Assembly: GCF_029067145.1 (NCBI RefSeq)
Contig: NZ_JAIEFA010000034.1
Location: forward strand, 1-58,274
Direction: 5' to 3'
Origin: Helicobacter sp.
Lineage (GTDB): Bacteria; Campylobacterota; Campylobacteria; Campylobacterales; Helicobacteraceae
DNA: 58,274 nucleotides
Shown: positions 32,397-40,715 of the stretch, piece by piece
Numbering within the stretch: position 1 is the first letter of the stretch
Layout: each line of letters opens with the position of its first letter
Notes under the pieces: generated by a model
What the model was told of the DNA's origin: nothing
What the model saw: the letters and a program-made list of their open reading frames with translations, nothing else
Database searches by the model: none
Position numbers and translations under genes: made by a program

Positions 32397-33068
32397 CTAA
32401 ATATACCGCTTATAATGTCGCTCCAAAAGCGAAAACAGAATGGACAAAGGCAAAAGCACCACCAAATAACAAAGCACAAGCAGCAACAAAGTTTCACTTG
32501 TCTTATAATAACTACCGATTAAATCCTTAGTTACATACAGCACATCTGCTAGAGCAATTGCGCTAACAACTGAAGTTTCTTTGAGCAAGAAAATTGCATT
32601 TGCAGCAATAGAGGGCAAACTCACCATTAGGCTTTGTGGCAAGACGACAAAGGCGATAAGCTGCCATTCACTAAGCCCTAAACTCCGCCCGGATTCTAGC
32701 TGAATCTTACCCACAGATTCCAACCCCGCACGAAAAGATTCTGCCATATAACTTCCACCCAAAAACACTACACCGATGAGGGCGCAAGCATATCCGCTCA
32801 AATGGAATCCGATTTGCGTCAATCCATAATACAAGAAAAAAAGCTGAATCAGCAAGGGCGTGTTGCGTGAAAGCTCAATGTAGCCTTGCGTCAATGTAGA
32901 TAAAAAACGCAATTTATAATACTGCACCAAAGCAATCAAAAACCCCAAAACAATAGAAAACAAGATTCCAAAAAAAGATAAATGTAGCGTCAGCCACAAA
33001 GCTTTGGCAAAGGTTGGAATCGCATTTTGCATAAAAGCAAAATCAAGGTTCAAAAACAGCTCGTGCAA
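32397..33068 (-). CDS. glnP: Polar amino acid ABC transporter permease 2
   Basis: This 223-aa HisM/GlnP-family permease heads the transporter operon. It has about five membrane helices and an EAA loop ESGRSLGLSEWQLIAFVVLP that contacts the ATPase. Together with permease 1 it should form the heterodimeric channel. The restriction-modification genes start 8 bp after its stop. It diverges from hemJ across a 132-bp spacer. Confidence 0.88.
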   Translation of the reverse strand: MHELFLNLDFAFMQNAIPTFAKALWLTLHLSFFGILFSIVLGFLIALVQYYKLRFLSTLTQGYIELSRNTPLLIQLFFLYYGLTQIGFHLSGYACALIGVVFLGGSYMAESFRAGLESVGKIQLESGRSLGLSEWQLIAFVVLPQSLMVSLPSIAANAIFLLKETSVVSAIALADVLYVTKDLIGSYYKTSETLLLLVLCYLVVLLPLSILFSLLERHYKRYI

Positions 33069-33144
33069 ACAAAATCCTCATATAAATTTCAGTTATTTTG
33101 GCAATTTGTCGCGGATTATACAAAAAAGATAATTAATTTTTCGC

Positions 33145-33171
33145 TTGACTTTAAGTCTGTTTTGCTACAAT
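33145..33171 (+). promoter_or_regulatory. Promoter of hemJ, with a small palindrome
   Basis: TTGACT (33145-33150) and TACAAT (33166-33171) are a -35/-10 pair with a short 15-bp spacer. The -35 overlaps the perfect palindrome GACTT-T-AAGTC (33147-33157), which could be an operator. Confidence 0.45.
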
Positions 33172-33200
33172 TTTGACTTTTAGTTTGTAAGGAGCAATCT

Positions 33201-33629
33201 ATGGCATATCTTTATGTAAAGATTTTTCACATTGTGGCGTTTGTATCGTGGATGGCGATGCTATTTTATCTCCCTAGACTTTATGTCTATCACGCGGAGC
33301 ATTTAGACAACAGCGGCTTTGTAGAAGTTGTAAAGATTCAAGAGGAAAAACTCTTTAACTTTATTGGCTACCCCGCGCTAATTTGCACATTAATTTCTGG
33401 GATATGGTTACTTGTGTTAGAGCCAAGTTGGTTCAGCGGGGGCTGGTTGCACGCAAAGATTCTAATTATCGTGCTTTTGGTAGCTTATCATTATAGCCTC
33501 TATCGGTTTTTGGTGGCTTTTAGAGAGAATCGCTGTTTTAAAAGTGGCAAGTTTTTCCGCGCTTACAATGAAGTGCCCACACTCGCCATTATTTTTATCA
33601 CTATTTTAGTCATTCTCAAACCTTTTTAA
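33201..33629 (+). CDS. hemJ: Protoporphyrinogen oxidase HemJ
   Basis: HemJ oxidises protoporphyrinogen IX to protoporphyrin IX in heme synthesis at the inner membrane. The 142-aa protein has four predicted membrane helices; the first holds the conserved His10 in KIFHIVAFVSWMA, and the RLYVYH and LHAKIL motifs of the family follow. TAAGGAGCAATCT precedes the ATG. argH follows 9 bp downstream. Confidence 0.92.
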   Translation: MAYLYVKIFHIVAFVSWMAMLFYLPRLYVYHAEHLDNSGFVEVVKIQEEKLFNFIGYPALICTLISGIWLLVLEPSWFSGGWLHAKILIIVLLVAYHYSLYRFLVAFRENRCFKSGKFFRAYNEVPTLAIIFITILVILKPF

Positions 33630-33638
33630 AGGTAAAAA

Positions 33639-35069
33639 ATGGAAAATCAAAAACTTTGGGGCGGGAGATTTAGCGTAAGTGCAGCAGAAATTTTAGATGA
33701 ATTTAACGCTTCTTTGCCCTTTGATAAAAAACTCTACAAGCAAGATATTTTAGGCTCTCAAACACACGCCAAAATGCTGGCAAACTGCGGAATCCTAACA
33801 AAAGAGGAAGCAGAGGAAATCTGCAAAGGCTTAGAGCAAGTTAAAGAGGAGATAGAGCAAGGAGCATTTGAATTTATCCTTAGCGATGAGGATATTCATA
33901 TGGCAGTGGAGAAGCGACTGACACAAATCATCGGTGAGGTGGGCAAAAAGCTCCACACCGCACGCAGTCGTAACGACCAAGTCGCCCTTGATTTTAGACT
34001 TTTTGTGCTAGATTCCAACCACAATTTACGCGCGCTCCTTTTAGACTTAATCGCCACTCTATTAAGAATCGCAACCCAACACACGCAAACAATGCTTCCG
34101 GGTATGACGCACTTACAACACGCCCAACCTGTGAATTTTGGCTTTTTGATGTGTGCGTATATCAGTATGTTTGTAAGAGATTTTGAAAGATTGGAATCCT
34201 CTTTTAGACGCAATAATTTCTGCCCATTAGGCGCGGCGGCTCTTGCTGGCACACCTTATGCAACCGATAGATTTTTCACTGCACAAACTTTGGGCTTTAT
34301 TGCGCCAACATTAAACGCCACCGATTCCGTCAGCGATAGAGACTTTGCACTAGATTTTCTCTATGATTGTTCTATGATTGCAATGCACATTTCAAGACTA
34401 GCCGAAGAACTTGTGCTGTGGAGCAGCTATGAGTTTGGATTCATCACTCTAAGCGACGCATATTCCACAGGAAGCTCCATAATGCCACAAAAAAAGAATC
34501 CCGATGTCCCCGAGCTTTTACGTGGCAAAAGCGGACGCGTTTATGGCAATCTCCTCTCGCTTTTAGTAGTAATGAAAGGCTTGCCACTTGCTTATAATAA
34601 AGACACGCAAGAGGACAAAGAGGGTGTGTTTGATAGTTTTGAAACATTGGACATTGCGCTAAGAATCCTTAAAGATACCTTACAAACAATGACTATTAAC
34701 ACCGATTCTATGCTTAAAGCCTGCAAAAGAGGACATTTGAGTGCGACAGATTTAGCGGACTTCCTCGTGCAGACTTGTGGGATTCCATTCCGCGAAGCAC
34801 ACCATATCACAGGCAAAGCCGTAGCCTTTGCAGAATCCTTAGGCAAGGACTTAAGCGAGCTTACGCAAGAGGAATTATGTAGCGCGGATTCTAGGATTCC
34901 ACAAAGCGCGCACAAAAGCTTGGACTTAATGACTTCTATGAATAGCAGAAACTCCTATGGTGGCACTTCCACGCAAGCGACAAAAACACAGATTGAGAGC
35001 TTAGAGGCTTGGCTACAACTTGCAAAAAGGGCATTGCAAGATTCAAAGGAATCCCAAAATGCAAAATAA
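33639..35069 (+). CDS. argH: Argininosuccinate lyase
   Basis: ArgH releases fumarate and arginine from argininosuccinate, the last step of arginine synthesis. The 476-aa protein has the N-terminal KLWGGRFS, HTARSRNDQVA, MTHLQHAQPV with the catalytic His, and the flexible signature loop GSSIMPQKKNPD (about residues 275-286) with the catalytic Ser. It overlaps the ubiE start by 11 bp. H. pylori lacks an arginine pathway as I recall, so its presence argues for another Helicobacter or relative. Confidence 0.95.
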   Translation: MENQKLWGGRFSVSAAEILDEFNASLPFDKKLYKQDILGSQTHAKMLANCGILTKEEAEEICKGLEQVKEEIEQGAFEFILSDEDIHMAVEKRLTQIIGEVGKKLHTARSRNDQVALDFRLFVLDSNHNLRALLLDLIATLLRIATQHTQTMLPGMTHLQHAQPVNFGFLMCAYISMFVRDFERLESSFRRNNFCPLGAAALAGTPYATDRFFTAQTLGFIAPTLNATDSVSDRDFALDFLYDCSMIAMHISRLAEELVLWSSYEFGFITLSDAYSTGSSIMPQKKNPDVPELLRGKSGRVYGNLLSLLVVMKGLPLAYNKDTQEDKEGVFDSFETLDIALRILKDTLQTMTINTDSMLKACKRGHLSATDLADFLVQTCGIPFREAHHITGKAVAFAESLGKDLSELTQEELCSADSRIPQSAHKSLDLMTSMNSRNSYGGTSTQATKTQIESLEAWLQLAKRALQDSKESQNAK

Positions 35070-35778
35070 GCAACAAGAAATCATCGCGATGTTTGATGAC
35101 ATTGCGGGAAGCTATGATTTGGCAAACCGCGTGATGAGCTGCGGGATAGATATTGCTTGGAGACAAAAGGCTTGCAATCTTGCCTTTAAAAACTTGCCAC
35201 AAGAATCCTTGTCTGCGTTAAATATCGCTGATGTTGCTTGCGGGACGGGAGATATGATAAGCCATTGGCACAAAAATGCGCTCAAAGAAAAGGTGCAAAT
35301 CCAAACCATAATAGGACTAGACCCGAGCGAGGGAATGCTAAATGTCGCACGCAAAAAACTCCCCAATGTGGAATTTAAGCAGTGTGAGGCAAAAGAACTC
35401 CCACTAGAAAGCGCAAGCAAGGATATTTTAAGCATTGCCTATGGAATCCGCAATGTCGTTGAGAGAAAACGCGCTTTAGAGGAGTTTGCGCGGGTGATTA
35501 AGCCCAATGGAATCTTGGTAATTTTGGAATTTACCAAATGTGAGAATCCTACGCTTTTGGAAAAACTTATGGGATTTTATACCAAAAATATCCTACCTTA
35601 TATCGGAGGAATTGTCTCTAAAAACTACCGCGCTTACCGCTATTTGCCCGATTCCATTGAGGAATTTCTCACCGCAAAAAAGCTTAATAGTGAGCTACAA
35701 GAAGTAGGCTTTATGCCACTTTACACCAAAGCATTTTCTGCAAATGTTTGCACATTGTTTATTGCTAAGAAGCTTTAG
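35059..35778 (+). CDS. ubiE: Menaquinone biosynthesis methyltransferase UbiE/MenG
   Basis: This SAM-dependent C-methyltransferase turns demethylmenaquinone into menaquinone. From the ATG at 35059 (AAAGGAATCCC upstream) the protein is 239 aa; an earlier in-frame start lies inside argH and is less likely. Motifs are MFDDIAGSYDLANRVMS at the N-terminus, motif I ADVACGTGDM and the family signature AYGIRNV. It acts downstream of the futalosine-pathway genes mqnA and mqnX found elsewhere in the window. Confidence 0.93.
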   Translation: MQNKQQEIIAMFDDIAGSYDLANRVMSCGIDIAWRQKACNLAFKNLPQESLSALNIADVACGTGDMISHWHKNALKEKVQIQTIIGLDPSEGMLNVARKKLPNVEFKQCEAKELPLESASKDILSIAYGIRNVVERKRALEEFARVIKPNGILVILEFTKCENPTLLEKLMGFYTKNILPYIGGIVSKNYRAYRYLPDSIEEFLTAKKLNSELQEVGFMPLYTKAFSANVCTLFIAKKL

Positions 35779-35841
35779 AAAAAGTCTAATTTATCGTTAT
35801 TGTAGGTGGTGAGTAGCGGAAAATCAAAAGTTCGCCGCTTC

Positions 35842-35964
35842 GTCCTTGTGAGGCAAAGCCGAAGCAATTATAATCTTGCATACTTAAACCTTTACAATGG
35901 AATCTTTAAAGATAAGATTCCACATTATAGATTACCACGAATCGCAAACTTTTCTCGCAATGAC
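35842..35964 (+). repeat. Dispersed imperfect palindromic repeat, copy 2
   Basis: The 123-bp element runs from GTCCTTGTGAG (35842-35852) to CTCGCAATGAC (35954-35964); the ends are complementary at 9 of 11 positions. Its centre TTTACAATGGAATCTTTAAAGATAAGATTC is close to copy 1. Open frames through it are not genes. It lies between the convergent ubiE and TRIC-like genes. Confidence 0.75.
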
Positions 35965-35975
35965 AGGGCAAGATT

Positions 35976-36605
35976 CTACGATTTAGGCGTATATTTAAAG
36001 GTTGGAAGCCCCAAATGATAACGAATCGCAACCAAGCGCGCAACAAAGCCAATGGAAAGGCAAGCGATAATAATAAGATTTGGATTCATTACAAAATAAT
36101 TCGCGCTAATCCATTCACAAACCACATACAAGCTACCTACAAGCAAGGAAACACTAGCATAAAGCTCTTTTTGAAACACCAGCGGAATCCTCGCACAAAA
36201 AATATCCCTTAAGATTCCGCCAAATACTCCCGTGATGACTGCTCCTGTTACTGCCATTGCCCCACTTGGGTGCAAATCTATCCCCACGCGCGCGCCAATC
36301 ACGCTAAAAACCGCAAGCCCCATAGCGTCCAGCACCAAAAAGGTGCGCTCAAATCTAGCGACAAAATAAGGAATCTTGGTCGTTAAAATTGCCGCAAAAC
36401 ACACGATAAGTAAGTATTCTGGGTGAGCCACCCAAGTAAGAGGATAATGCCCAAAAAGCACATCACGGATAGAACCTCCGCCAATCGCGGTTACACAAGC
36501 GATAAAAACCACTCCAAACCAATCCATATTATGCCTTCCAGCCGCTAACGCGCCACTCATTCCCTCTGCGGTGATTCCTACAATATATAAACTCGTCAAA
36601 AGCAT
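35976..36605 (-). CDS. TRIC/UPF0126-family membrane channel
   Basis: The 209-aa protein has seven predicted membrane helices formed by two related halves, each with a glycine-rich helix break and basic-acidic pair: IGGGSIRDVLFG and GVFGGILRDIFC. This is the signature of UPF0126 (YicG/YadS), prokaryotic relatives of the trimeric intracellular cation (TRIC) channels that conduct K+. The role in bacteria is not settled. It is a single gene, upstream of nothing cotranscribed, and converges on ubiE across repeat copy 2. Confidence 0.88.
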   Translation of the reverse strand: MLLTSLYIVGITAEGMSGALAAGRHNMDWFGVVFIACVTAIGGGSIRDVLFGHYPLTWVAHPEYLLIVCFAAILTTKIPYFVARFERTFLVLDAMGLAVFSVIGARVGIDLHPSGAMAVTGAVITGVFGGILRDIFCARIPLVFQKELYASVSLLVGSLYVVCEWISANYFVMNPNLIIIACLSIGFVARLVAIRYHLGLPTFKYTPKS

Positions 36606-36662
36606 TTTAACCCCAACATCATCATTTTATCTCCTTAAGATTCCATATAAAAGTTATGCAAT

Positions 36663-37238
36663 TTATTCGGCAGAATCTCCGCTTAATGTTTCTTTGGCGA
36701 TTTCTTGCAAGGTTCTTTTCAAGCATTCCATTTCCTTGCCCCACTCTTTCCACAATCCGCGCTTTTCAGCCTTTGCAATACTTTCTAGCACTTCCAAATC
36801 TGCCAATACTGCGGATTCTGTAATATCAAAATACTGCACCACCGCATAGCCATCACGCACTAACTCCGCATTAAAGAGATTCCCCCCGCGTTGCAAAAAA
36901 CACCAACCGCTTTTATAACCCAAACGATATTGTTGTTCCAAAAAAACCTTATTGCGCGTGTATTGCATCGCAAAATGTCGCATTTCTTTAACCGCTCTTG
37001 CACTTACTTCGCAAGTGTCATTTTTGAAGCTTTTGCTCACACCTGCGACACCATAAAGCTGACAATAAAGCATTCCATAATCCTTGCTATACATACTAAA
37101 AAGCGTGGGCGCAAAAATATGCTTCATCAGTGCCTGCCTGCTAATAGGAGGCGTCGCAAAGGCAAAGAGATTTAAGCTTGTCAAACACAAGCCTAACAGA
37201 ATGAGAAAAAGTTTGTTAAGCAATTTTTGATTTTGCAT
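36663..37238 (-). CDS. Secreted staphylococcal-nuclease-fold protein, probably not catalytic
   Basis: The 191-aa protein has a signal peptide (core LFLILLGLCLTSLNLFAFA). The C-terminal part NAELVRDGYAVVQ followed by AEKRGLWKEW closely matches the end of thermonuclease (SNase) domains. The expected catalytic Arg/Glu/Asp set is not visible: the DRYGR loop is replaced by LGYKSGWC, and no PEx motif precedes it. It may bind nucleic acid or simply keep the fold. Cysteines (Cys59, Cys76, Cys113, near) may form disulfides in the periplasm. Confidence 0.6.
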   Translation of the reverse strand: MQNQKLLNKLFLILLGLCLTSLNLFAFATPPISRQALMKHIFAPTLFSMYSKDYGMLYCQLYGVAGVSKSFKNDTCEVSARAVKEMRHFAMQYTRNKVFLEQQYRLGYKSGWCFLQRGGNLFNAELVRDGYAVVQYFDITESAVLADLEVLESIAKAEKRGLWKEWGKEMECLKRTLQEIAKETLSGDSAE

Positions 37239-37335
37239 TTTAAGATTCTGCCTTTTAAAAGCATTTTATTTTATGCTTGAAATTGTAGCAAACTTCCACT
37301 TTTATCAAATTTTAATCCAAACAAAACTTAAATTC

Positions 37336-37365
37336 TTGACACATTAAGATAAAACGCGTTAAGAT
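37336..37365 (+). promoter_or_regulatory. Promoter of apt
   Basis: TTGACA (37336-37341) and TAAGAT (37360-37365) are separated by 18 bp, an almost standard sigma-70 promoter 30 bp before the apt ATG. Confidence 0.6.
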
Positions 37366-37395
37366 TTCGGGAATTCTGATTTTAAAAGGACAAAT

Positions 37396-37950
37396 ATGCA
37401 ACAACTCACCCAAGAGGACAAAAAAAAATTACTTGATTCTATCCGCACGATTCCAGATTATCCACAACCCGGAATCTTATTTTATGATATTACAACACTT
37501 CTAAACAATCCACAAGTTTTTCATTTTATTATCTCTCATCTTAAGACACATTATGAATCTTTCAAGATTGATTTTATTGCTGGAATTGAAAGTCGTGGCT
37601 TCATTTTTGGCGCGACTTTAGCTTACGCGCTAGGAGTTGGATTCGTGCCAATCCGCAAAAAAGGCAAATTGCCTTATACAACGATTTCTGAAAAATACTC
37701 TTTGGAATATGGGTTTAGTGAAATTGAAATCCACATTGATGCATTTAAAAATTCAAAGAATCCAACCCCCAATGTGCTTTTGATAGATGATTTAATTGCC
37801 ACAGGTGGCACAGCAGTCGCCGCAGTCAATCTCATTAAACAAGCGGGAGCAAATTGTCTAGAATCTTGCTTTATTTTAAATTTAGAATCCCTAAAAGGCG
37901 CAGAAAATTTGCGTAAAATTGTTCCGATTTATACGCTTTTGGATTTATAA
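37396..37950 (+). CDS. apt: Adenine phosphoribosyltransferase
   Basis: Apt salvages adenine to AMP using PRPP. The 184-aa type I phosphoribosyltransferase has the opening IRTIPDYPQPGILFYDIT, the adenine-binding ESRGFIFG region and the PRPP loop VLLIDDLIATGGTA. AAAAGGACAAAT precedes the ATG. It is followed after 79 bp by panD. Confidence 0.95.
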   Translation: MQQLTQEDKKKLLDSIRTIPDYPQPGILFYDITTLLNNPQVFHFIISHLKTHYESFKIDFIAGIESRGFIFGATLAYALGVGFVPIRKKGKLPYTTISEKYSLEYGFSEIEIHIDAFKNSKNPTPNVLLIDDLIATGGTAVAAVNLIKQAGANCLESCFILNLESLKGAENLRKIVPIYTLLDL

Positions 37951-38029
37951 GGAAATCTTTATTTAAAGATTCTAAAAATATGAAATCAAAAATATCAAAA
38001 TGTGTTAAAATTCTTAAAAAGGTTTTAAA

Positions 38030-38398
38030 TTGAATCTCACAATGTTATATAGCAAAATTCATCGGGCGAGTGTGAGCGATGCCAATCTTAACTATGTAGG
38101 CTCTATTACCATTGATATTGAACTCATCAAAGCTGCGGGACTTCAAGAGGGGCAAAAGGTAGATATTGTCAATATCAACAATGGTGAGCGATTCTCAACC
38201 TATGTGATAGAGGGACAAAAAGGAGATATGTGCCTTAATGGTGCAGCAGCGCGCAAGGTGCAAGTGGGCGACAAAATCATCGTAATGGCGTATGCTACCT
38301 ATACACAAGAAGAACTTGCAACTTATACACCAAAAGTTGTGCTAGTAGATGAAAAAAACCAAATCATCGCAATTAAAAAGGAGTTGAAAAATGTTTGA
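38030..38398 (+). CDS. panD: Aspartate 1-decarboxylase proenzyme
   Basis: PanD makes beta-alanine for pantothenate and CoA; it self-cleaves to form a pyruvoyl cofactor. The 122-aa precursor has the processing site YVGSITID with Ser26 in this numbering at the cleavage point. The start is TTG at 38030, 7 nt after AAAAAGG; the ATG four codons on lies too far from that site. ybaB overlaps its end by 8 bp. Together with coaD and coaE it covers three steps of CoA supply in the window. Confidence 0.94.
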   Translation: MNLTMLYSKIHRASVSDANLNYVGSITIDIELIKAAGLQEGQKVDIVNINNGERFSTYVIEGQKGDMCLNGAAARKVQVGDKIIVMAYATYTQEELATYTPKVVLVDEKNQIIAIKKELKNV

Positions 38399-38702
38399 CC
38401 CACAGGAGCTTGCTAAAACACTTGGAAGCCTACAAGAAAAGCTTAAAGAGGCGCAAGAAGAGAACAAAAACTTAACTTTCAGTGCCAAAAGCGGTGGGGG
38501 ATTAGTAAGTATCACAGCCAATGGAGAGGGAGAAGTCATTGATATTAGCATTGACGATTCTTTGCTAGAAGACAAAGAATCCTTACAAATCCTCCTAATG
38601 AGTGCGTTTAATGATATTTCTAAGAGTGTAGAGCAAAATCGCAAAAATATGGCAATGGGAATGTTGGGCAATTTAGGAGATTTTCCATTTAAGGGGTTAT
38701 GA
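38391..38702 (+). CDS. ybaB: YbaB/EbfC-family nucleoid-associated protein
   Basis: YbaB forms a tweezer-like dimer that binds DNA. The 103-aa product has the family core: long N-terminal helix (LAKTLGSLQEKLKEAQEENK), strand pair GGGLVSITANGEGEVIDISI and a C-terminal helix, with a Met-rich tail. It overlaps panD by 8 bp (AAGGAG lies within panD) and the next gene by 4 bp, so all three are translationally linked. It is not next to recR/dnaX, where it is often found in other bacteria. Confidence 0.9.
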   Translation: MFDPQELAKTLGSLQEKLKEAQEENKNLTFSAKSGGGLVSITANGEGEVIDISIDDSLLEDKESLQILLMSAFNDISKSVEQNRKNMAMGMLGNLGDFPFKGL

Positions 38703-39868
38703 TGAATTTAATAAATTTCAAAAAACTTTGCAAAAAACTTTGTTGGTTGGGATACGGAATCGCTGCGTTGAATCTGCCACTTGCTGCATACGACTTTGAG
38801 GCTTGCAGACAAAAGGCGGTTCTTTCAATGGAACGCGTAGGCAGCACTTATGGAATCGCTATTAAACGGCTAGGAGATTCTACAAAAGAATCCGAAAACA
38901 GCTTGACACCCTCCAAAGTAGCCCTTTTTGTTTATTCTCCACACTCTACACCCAAAGGTTATAAAATCCTAAAACACGACCCATTTGTTGGAATGTATTT
39001 ATTGGAATCCAAAGGAGAATTGCTCCCTATTTCCTTGCGTTCTATCAATAAAGAAATCCTAGAGGACGAAATGGCAAGCATTCTACCGCAAGAGGGCGTG
39101 AGTGGAAAGATTCAAACGCGTATGCAAAGTCCCATTGATTATGCAACGCTCAATACTCCAACCTTTCAAAATAGCCTTATTAGCACGGTTTGCGACCATA
39201 TTTATGGAATCGGGATTGGCAAAAATCAATTCATTGAAAAAGTTTATTTAGAGCGATTTATTTATGGCAATTCAGTTTATTATGGAGACATTGGAGTACG
39301 CGTTTTCCAAAACAGCGAGGATAAAGTGGAAGTGAATCTCATTGACCCATTTTTCAGCGCAAATCCCTTTGCGTATGGGGATATTATTATGGCGATTAAT
39401 GGCGAAGCGATTCCAAATGTCGCACATTTTCATCGTGTAGTTTTTGATTTAAAAGAAGGTGAAAGCGTGCCTGTGCGCATATCACGCAATGGAGTAGTAA
39501 TGGAGTTACAGGCGCGCGTGGATAAAAGACGTGGCGGAATGCTCTTAAAAGAAGATTTTTTAGGGCGCGTAGGAATTGAAGTCAATAGTGATTTTGTGGT
39601 AACCTCTGTCGCACCTTATGCCAAAAATGGCTTTGAACGTTTAAGAGTGGGCGACAAAGTCTTGCGCGTCAATCAGCAAATTGCTCCAAAAGGCTATGAC
39701 GCAATTATTCGCCTGCTTGGTAAATTTCCAGACAAAACGCAAAAATGGCTGATTTCGCGAGATGATTTTCAATTTTTTATCAATGTCAATCAAAAAGCAC
39801 AACCTACAAATACGCAAGATAGTCTCATACAAGGACTTTTAAATGAATCTAATGCCTTTAGTCTTTGA
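38699..39868 (+). CDS. PDZ-domain envelope protein, unknown function
   Basis: The 389-aa protein has a hydrophobic N-terminal segment (LCWLGYGIAALNLPLAAYDF) that could be a signal peptide. Two PDZ-like modules are visible: one around LIDPFFSANPFAYGDIIMAI (about residues 215-265), and one around GRVGIEVNSDFVVTSVAPYA (about 290-345), which carries the GDKVLRVN loop. No protease triad is present, so it is probably a scaffold or adaptor in the periplasm. Its ATG overlaps the ybaB stop and its end overlaps ispA by 26 bp. I recall the same neighbours in H. pylori. Confidence 0.75.
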   Translation: MMNLINFKKLCKKLCWLGYGIAALNLPLAAYDFEACRQKAVLSMERVGSTYGIAIKRLGDSTKESENSLTPSKVALFVYSPHSTPKGYKILKHDPFVGMYLLESKGELLPISLRSINKEILEDEMASILPQEGVSGKIQTRMQSPIDYATLNTPTFQNSLISTVCDHIYGIGIGKNQFIEKVYLERFIYGNSVYYGDIGVRVFQNSEDKVEVNLIDPFFSANPFAYGDIIMAINGEAIPNVAHFHRVVFDLKEGESVPVRISRNGVVMELQARVDKRRGGMLLKEDFLGRVGIEVNSDFVVTSVAPYAKNGFERLRVGDKVLRVNQQIAPKGYDAIIRLLGKFPDKTQKWLISRDDFQFFINVNQKAQPTNTQDSLIQGLLNESNAFSL

Positions 39869-40706
39869 TAGATTTGAACATTATGTCAAGAATCAAGCTC
39901 CAAAAGTTGCAAGTTTTCACCCTCATTTTGAAGCAGCTCTGTGGGAAATGGTTGTAAATGGCGGTAAAAGATTCCGTCCGAAACTTCTTCTAAGCATTGT
40001 TGCAAGCTATAAACCCAAAATGCTAGAAAAGGCTTTTGCCCCTGCGCTTGCATTAGAGATTCTGCACACTTATTCGCTTATTCACGATGATTTACCTGCA
40101 ATGGACAATGCGCCCTTGCGCAGAGGCTTCCAAACACTTCACACAAAATACGATGAAACGAGTGCGACTCTAGTGGGCGATGGGCTAAATACGCACGCGT
40201 TTTATCTGCTCACAAAGGCAAAACTAAAACCAAAAACAAAGGTGAAGCTAATCCAATGCTTAAGCTACAATGGTGGAATCTATGGTATGGTGCTAGGACA
40301 GGCACTAGATTGTTATTTTGAACATCAAAAACTTCCGCTAAAACAGCTAAGATTCATTCATCTAAATAAAACAGCCAAGCTGATTGCAGCAAGCTTACAA
40401 ATGGGTGGAATCCTTGCAGATTGTGATAAAAAGACACGCAAATCTCTTTATAAATTAGGCTTAGACTTGGGATTATTTTTCCAAATTCGTGATGACATCG
40501 TAGATGCCACACAAAGCGAACAAGAAGCCGGCAAACCCACACAGCACGATACTGATAAAAATAGCTATGTAAATTTATTGGGATTAGAGGCGGCAAAAAA
40601 AGAAGCAAAAAATCTATCGGATTCTATTTTGACACAATTTAAAACGCTTAATCCAAAAGCCAACAAAATTTTAAATGAACTCTTAAGTCATTATTTTATT
40701 TTTTAA
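39843..40706 (+). CDS. ispA: Polyprenyl (geranyl/farnesyl) diphosphate synthase
   Basis: IspA condenses IPP with allylic diphosphates to give the C15 precursor of undecaprenyl phosphate and menaquinone side chains. The 287-aa protein has the first Asp-rich motif IHDDLPAMD (Asp82, Asp83, Asp88), the GGKRFRPKLLL stretch and the second motif QIRDDIVDATQS. Two residues between the aspartates of motif 1 are typical of the bacterial FPP type. AAGGACTTTTAA, inside the PDZ gene, precedes the ATG. surE follows after 9 bp. Confidence 0.93.
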   Translation: MNLMPLVFDRFEHYVKNQAPKVASFHPHFEAALWEMVVNGGKRFRPKLLLSIVASYKPKMLEKAFAPALALEILHTYSLIHDDLPAMDNAPLRRGFQTLHTKYDETSATLVGDGLNTHAFYLLTKAKLKPKTKVKLIQCLSYNGGIYGMVLGQALDCYFEHQKLPLKQLRFIHLNKTAKLIAASLQMGGILADCDKKTRKSLYKLGLDLGLFFQIRDDIVDATQSEQEAGKPTQHDTDKNSYVNLLGLEAAKKEAKNLSDSILTQFKTLNPKANKILNELLSHYFIF

Positions 40707-40715
40707 GAAGCAGTG

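Noticed and set aside
35806..36018. A 70-codon plus-strand frame after ubiE
   Set aside because: It is the repeat copy 2 read through; it starts without a ribosome binding site and overlaps the TRIC-like gene.
37954..37971. A hairpin AATCTTT-ATTT-AAAGATT after apt
   Set aside because: A perfect but AT-only stem with no T-tract; panD follows with a nearby start and no clear reason for termination.
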